Assembly: GCA_949316235.1 (NCBI GenBank)
Contig: OX438751.1
Location: forward strand, 24,643,885 to 24,707,884
DNA length: 64,000 nucleotides
Direction: 5' to 3'
Source of the DNA: Oegoconia quadripuncta
Taxonomy: Eukaryota > Arthropoda > Insecta > Lepidoptera > Autostichidae
In this document: positions 61,672-64,000 of the stretch, piece by piece
Numbering within the stretch: position 1 is the first letter of the stretch
Layout: each line of letters starts with the position of its first letter
Program-made: the position numbers and the translations under genes
The notes under the pieces: generated by a model
The model's database searches: none
What the model was told of the DNA's origin: nothing
Seen by the model: the letters and a program-made list of their open reading frames with translations, nothing else

Positions 61672-61740
61672 CGGTAACTCGGTGGGCACAGGGTTCGATC
61701 CCCATGCAGGCCATGTAAGTAAACGTGACTACTAAACACG
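61672..61740 (+). repeat. SINE-head-like fragment
   Basis: GTGGGCACAGGGTTCGATCC then CATGCAGGCCATGTAAGT resembles the B box and following bases of SINE C. Confidence 0.45.
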
Positions 61741-62380
61741 TGCCAAGAGGGTTTGGAGGATATTTAAAAAACTAAAATAAGTAGGTACACGCTTTCATCA
61801 GTTAACGCACTAAAAGTAGGTAGGTACCTAACTTCAATAAAGTTATTTAAGATACATAATGAATAATCACACTTTCGTCAGTAACGCAGAAACAGAATTA
61901 CCTACAAAGTTCAATGCTCAAAAAAGCGTGTAATAGTTAGGTAGGTAAGTACCTATCTAGTATTAGTTCGATATAATGTCGACAAAGCACACTACGTTGT
62001 TGAAGAGTTCTACTATCTACCTATTCCATCATCAGACCCTGGTCACCAAGTGAAATGTGTTGAACTTGTCAAAACAAATCAAATAAGCTCAAACTAGCAG
62101 CCACTAGCCATCTAAGAGTTCCACTATCCAACTCTCGGATTCATTATCAGATTATCTCGATACCTAGTTGGACCTATACCTACCTACTTACCAAATTATT
62201 TTGTTGTCATCGATTAAAATGTACTTCCTAGATTTGTTTACATAATACGTAGTTATAGGTACCTACAGAGTGAGTATAACGATCGTTATGTTAAAACAGT
62301 TTAATAAACTATTATTTTAAGTCAAAACACAAAATTTAGTTCTTACAAACGCGCAATGAATCAGCTGGTGCTATAAGTCG
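61741..62380. other. No gene seen
   Basis: Rich in TAGGTACCTA phrases; non-coding. Confidence 0.4.
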
Positions 62381-62564
62381 TTGGCCTGTAACAGGGTCAT
62401 TGGCCGCTCGCTTGACAAACTCGGGCCGAAGTCGGTGCGTTTCCACGCTTGCCAAGGCTCGACAAGCATCTATCTACAAGCCCCAAGCGTCCACAAATCT
62501 CGCTTGGCATTTGGAACTCGTTTACACGCTTGTGAATGCGCCAGTATGCTACGTACATCCAAGC

Positions 62565-62640
62565 ATGGCGGACACCGAACTTGTATCGGCAATTACGTTT
62601 GGTTTAACGTACTTCTATTTGAAATACAAGCAAAGAACAA
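62565..62640 (+). pseudogene. Possible PIF/Harbinger transposase N-terminal stub
   Basis: From ATG at 62,565: MADTELVSAITFGLTYFYLK then YKQRTK. A short start with an aliphatic helix then basic residues is what I recall from Harbinger-type nuclease proteins of insects; no catalytic motif is left. It runs head-on into the leftward MADF stub. Subterminal CGCTTG/CAAGCG-rich repeats lie on both sides (62,400-62,560 and 62,880-62,935). Confidence 0.35.
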
Positions 62641-62833
62641 AAGTTGCCATCAATATCTCTTTTTTGGCTTTCAATTCCTTTACTGGCTTTCCCATTATCT
62701 CGGCGAGACGACTCCAAGCATCTGCAACTTTCTTTTTTTCCTTATGATTGAGGTCTTTGGGGTTCCAGATAGACGGTTCGGTCTGGTAATATTCTAAAAA
62801 CAATAAACTCTCTTCGTTCGACCAGCCACTCAT
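62639..62833 (-). pseudogene. MADF/Myb-SANT-like domain, N-terminal part
   Basis: Leftward from ATG at 62,833: SGWSNEESLLFLEYYQTEPS, LWxPK-like IWNPKDLNHKEKKKVADAWS and LAEIMGKPVKELKAKKEIL, ending MATF. This is the core of a MADF-type DNA-binding domain, found in insect transcription factors and as the second protein of PIF/Harbinger elements. After MATF similarity stops abruptly at the join with the rightward stub. A weak GTTCTT donor at 62,638 is possible but unconvincing. Confidence 0.65.
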
Positions 62834-62959
62834 TTTGAAAGACAGACGTACGTTCGTCGCGAGATCACAGCGGCTACTAAGCGCGCGCCAACGTGTGAAC
62901 GCATCGCAAGCGCTTGCCGCAAGCGCCCTTTGATTTGTGTCCAAAAACCGACACGAGAC

Positions 62960-63935
62960 TAGGGTTGCCAGATGATATCCAAAAGGAGGACATGTCCTCC
63001 TTTTCCATGATTTGTCCTCCCGTCCTCCCTTACCTACTGTTTGTCCTCCTTTGTGCTAAACATCGTTCTCTTATGACTATTTACCAAGCAAATTTAGCAA
63101 AAGTCGAAGACGAACACAATTCCGTTCTGGAAATTTCAAAGATACTTCAATCCGTACTTGAGATGCTTCGAAATCGAAGTAACAACAATTTTTTACCACT
63201 AAGAGTAAGTCAGCTGCTTCGCAATAATGGCGAAGCCGAGTCCATATCCAACGAATTTTTCAGTGTTTACAAGGCTTGTGAAGATTACTTGATGGAATGG
63301 ATAAAACCCTTGGAAGATTTCAAATGTTTTGAGTGGATGACTTTGCTGAATGAGAACGAAAACCTAAATTATAATGATTTAGTTTCATGCATTGAGTTCT
63401 TGAGCATCAGAGGTGTAGAGATTGACGATGTTAAGCTACATGATCAATTTTGTAACCTGATTTCATTTCTTAAATCAAAATCACAAAGTGATGAAGCATA
63501 TTAAAATTTGAAGTTGCACGAGCAGTGGGAAATCTACTTCAAAAGTACTAAAAACATTGAATGCTTCTCAGAACTGCTCAAAATCTGCGAATTTTATTTT
63601 TGTATAAGCGCACATAACGCAAATGTGGAAAGAGTTTTTTCACTGATCGATACTCAGTGGAACAAAAAGAGGAACAGATTAAGTGTCCTGTCAGTGAAAT
63701 CCATAATTCTTACTCAATACAACTTCAAAACCATGACATGTGAAGATTTTCATGATTATTTGTTAAAAAATCAAGAACTTCTCGCAAAAATTGGCAGTTC
63801 AGCTAAATATGAATAAAATAAAGTAATATGGTATTAAAAAATCGTATAATTGTTAAATGTCCTCCTTTTTTACAGAAAATTATCCTTTTTTGACCAACAT
63901 GCCCTCCTTTTTCAAGTTCTCATCTGGCAACCCTA
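62960..63935 (+). mobile_element. hAT transposon, internally deleted, with perfect target duplication
   Basis: 976 bases with perfect 16-base inverted ends TAGGGTTGCCAGATGA, flanked by the 8-base duplication CACGAGAC (62,952-62,959 and 63,936-63,943). Subterminal TCCTCC motifs are repeated at both ends, and GGAGGACATGTCCTCC (62,985-63,000) is a perfect palindrome; these are probably transposase-binding sites. Confidence 0.93.
63073..63816 (+). pseudogene. hAT transposase, C-terminal part with one in-frame stop
   Basis: The frame from 63,073 carries the late catalytic/insertion region (MEWIKPLEDFKCFEWMTLL, VEIDDVKLHDQFCNL), a TAA at 63,502-63,504, and then in the same frame the hAT dimerisation domain (FYFCISAHNANVERVFSLID, RNRLSVLSVKSIILTQYNF). 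The N-terminal BED finger and first catalytic part are absent. The single stop in an otherwise open frame suggests recent decay of an already deleted copy; mobility would need transposase from elsewhere. Confidence 0.88.
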
Positions 63936-64000
63936 CACGAGACCGGATCGGTCTTCCACATCAATCAACACGATGCCGCCATGCTTTCTTTCGTTCAGTC

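Noticed and set aside
62381..62797. 138- and 115-residue rightward frames
   Set aside because: They run antisense through the MADF domain on the other strand; only the short stub from 62,565 may be real.
62914..63072. Extended N-terminus of the hAT frame starting at 62,914
   Set aside because: It begins outside the element and crosses the target duplication and inverted repeat, so it cannot be the transposase start.

Overview
The window looks like animal, most probably lepidopteran, nuclear DNA: AT-rich, with almost no host coding sequence, GT-AG introns, tRNA-derived SINEs, and many 5'-truncated non-LTR retrotransposon 3' ends of kinds I associate with moths and butterflies (a family attribution from memory, not a search).

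Bases 1 to about 11,345 are most of a Polinton/Maverick, a virus-like DNA transposon. The left end lies outside the window. Reading rightward it carries protein-primed DNA polymerase B (N-terminus cut off by the window edge), a packaging ATPase, two small related proteins, a conserved protein of unknown function, a retroviral-type integrase with a chromodomain, a penton-type minor capsid protein, a small basic/glycine-rich virion protein, a double-jelly-roll major capsid protein and an adenain-like protease. Several genes overlap by a few bases and every reading frame is open. To the right, two leftward genes with their own TATA boxes and poly(A) signals face the capsid operon. One appears to be spliced (106-base intron) and encodes an acidic protein with a basic nuclear-localisation-like cluster. 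I recognise neither; they are the best candidates here for undescribed biology.

Bases 12,240-14,184 are a mariner/IS630-type transposon with about 270-base inverted repeats and an intact 357-residue DD41D transposase. From 14 to 62 kb the window is layers of repeats: three tRNA-derived SINE families (A, B, C below), a probable 5S-rRNA-derived SINE, at least a dozen LINE 3'-end remnants, two almost identical 263-base palindromic MITEs, a 3.6-kb element swollen by internal tandem repeats (31.15-34.79 kb), several minisatellites, and paralogous blocks that record empty SINE sites. Non-coding repeat families shared between places in the window are called D to H here.

The only convincing host gene is on the minus strand: two phase-compatible internal exons (50,316-50,113 and 45,697-45,537) of an immunoglobulin-superfamily receptor resembling the Sidestep family. 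Its 4.4-kb intron holds, in the opposite orientation, fragments of an OTU-protease gene and a LanC-like gene joined at a 21-base-pair hairpin.

The right end (62.4-63.9 kb) holds two convergent gene stubs (a possible PIF/Harbinger transposase start and a MADF-domain protein start), next to a 976-base hAT element with perfect 16-base inverted repeats and a perfect 8-base target duplication. The hAT carries the C-terminal part of a transposase broken by one stop codon.
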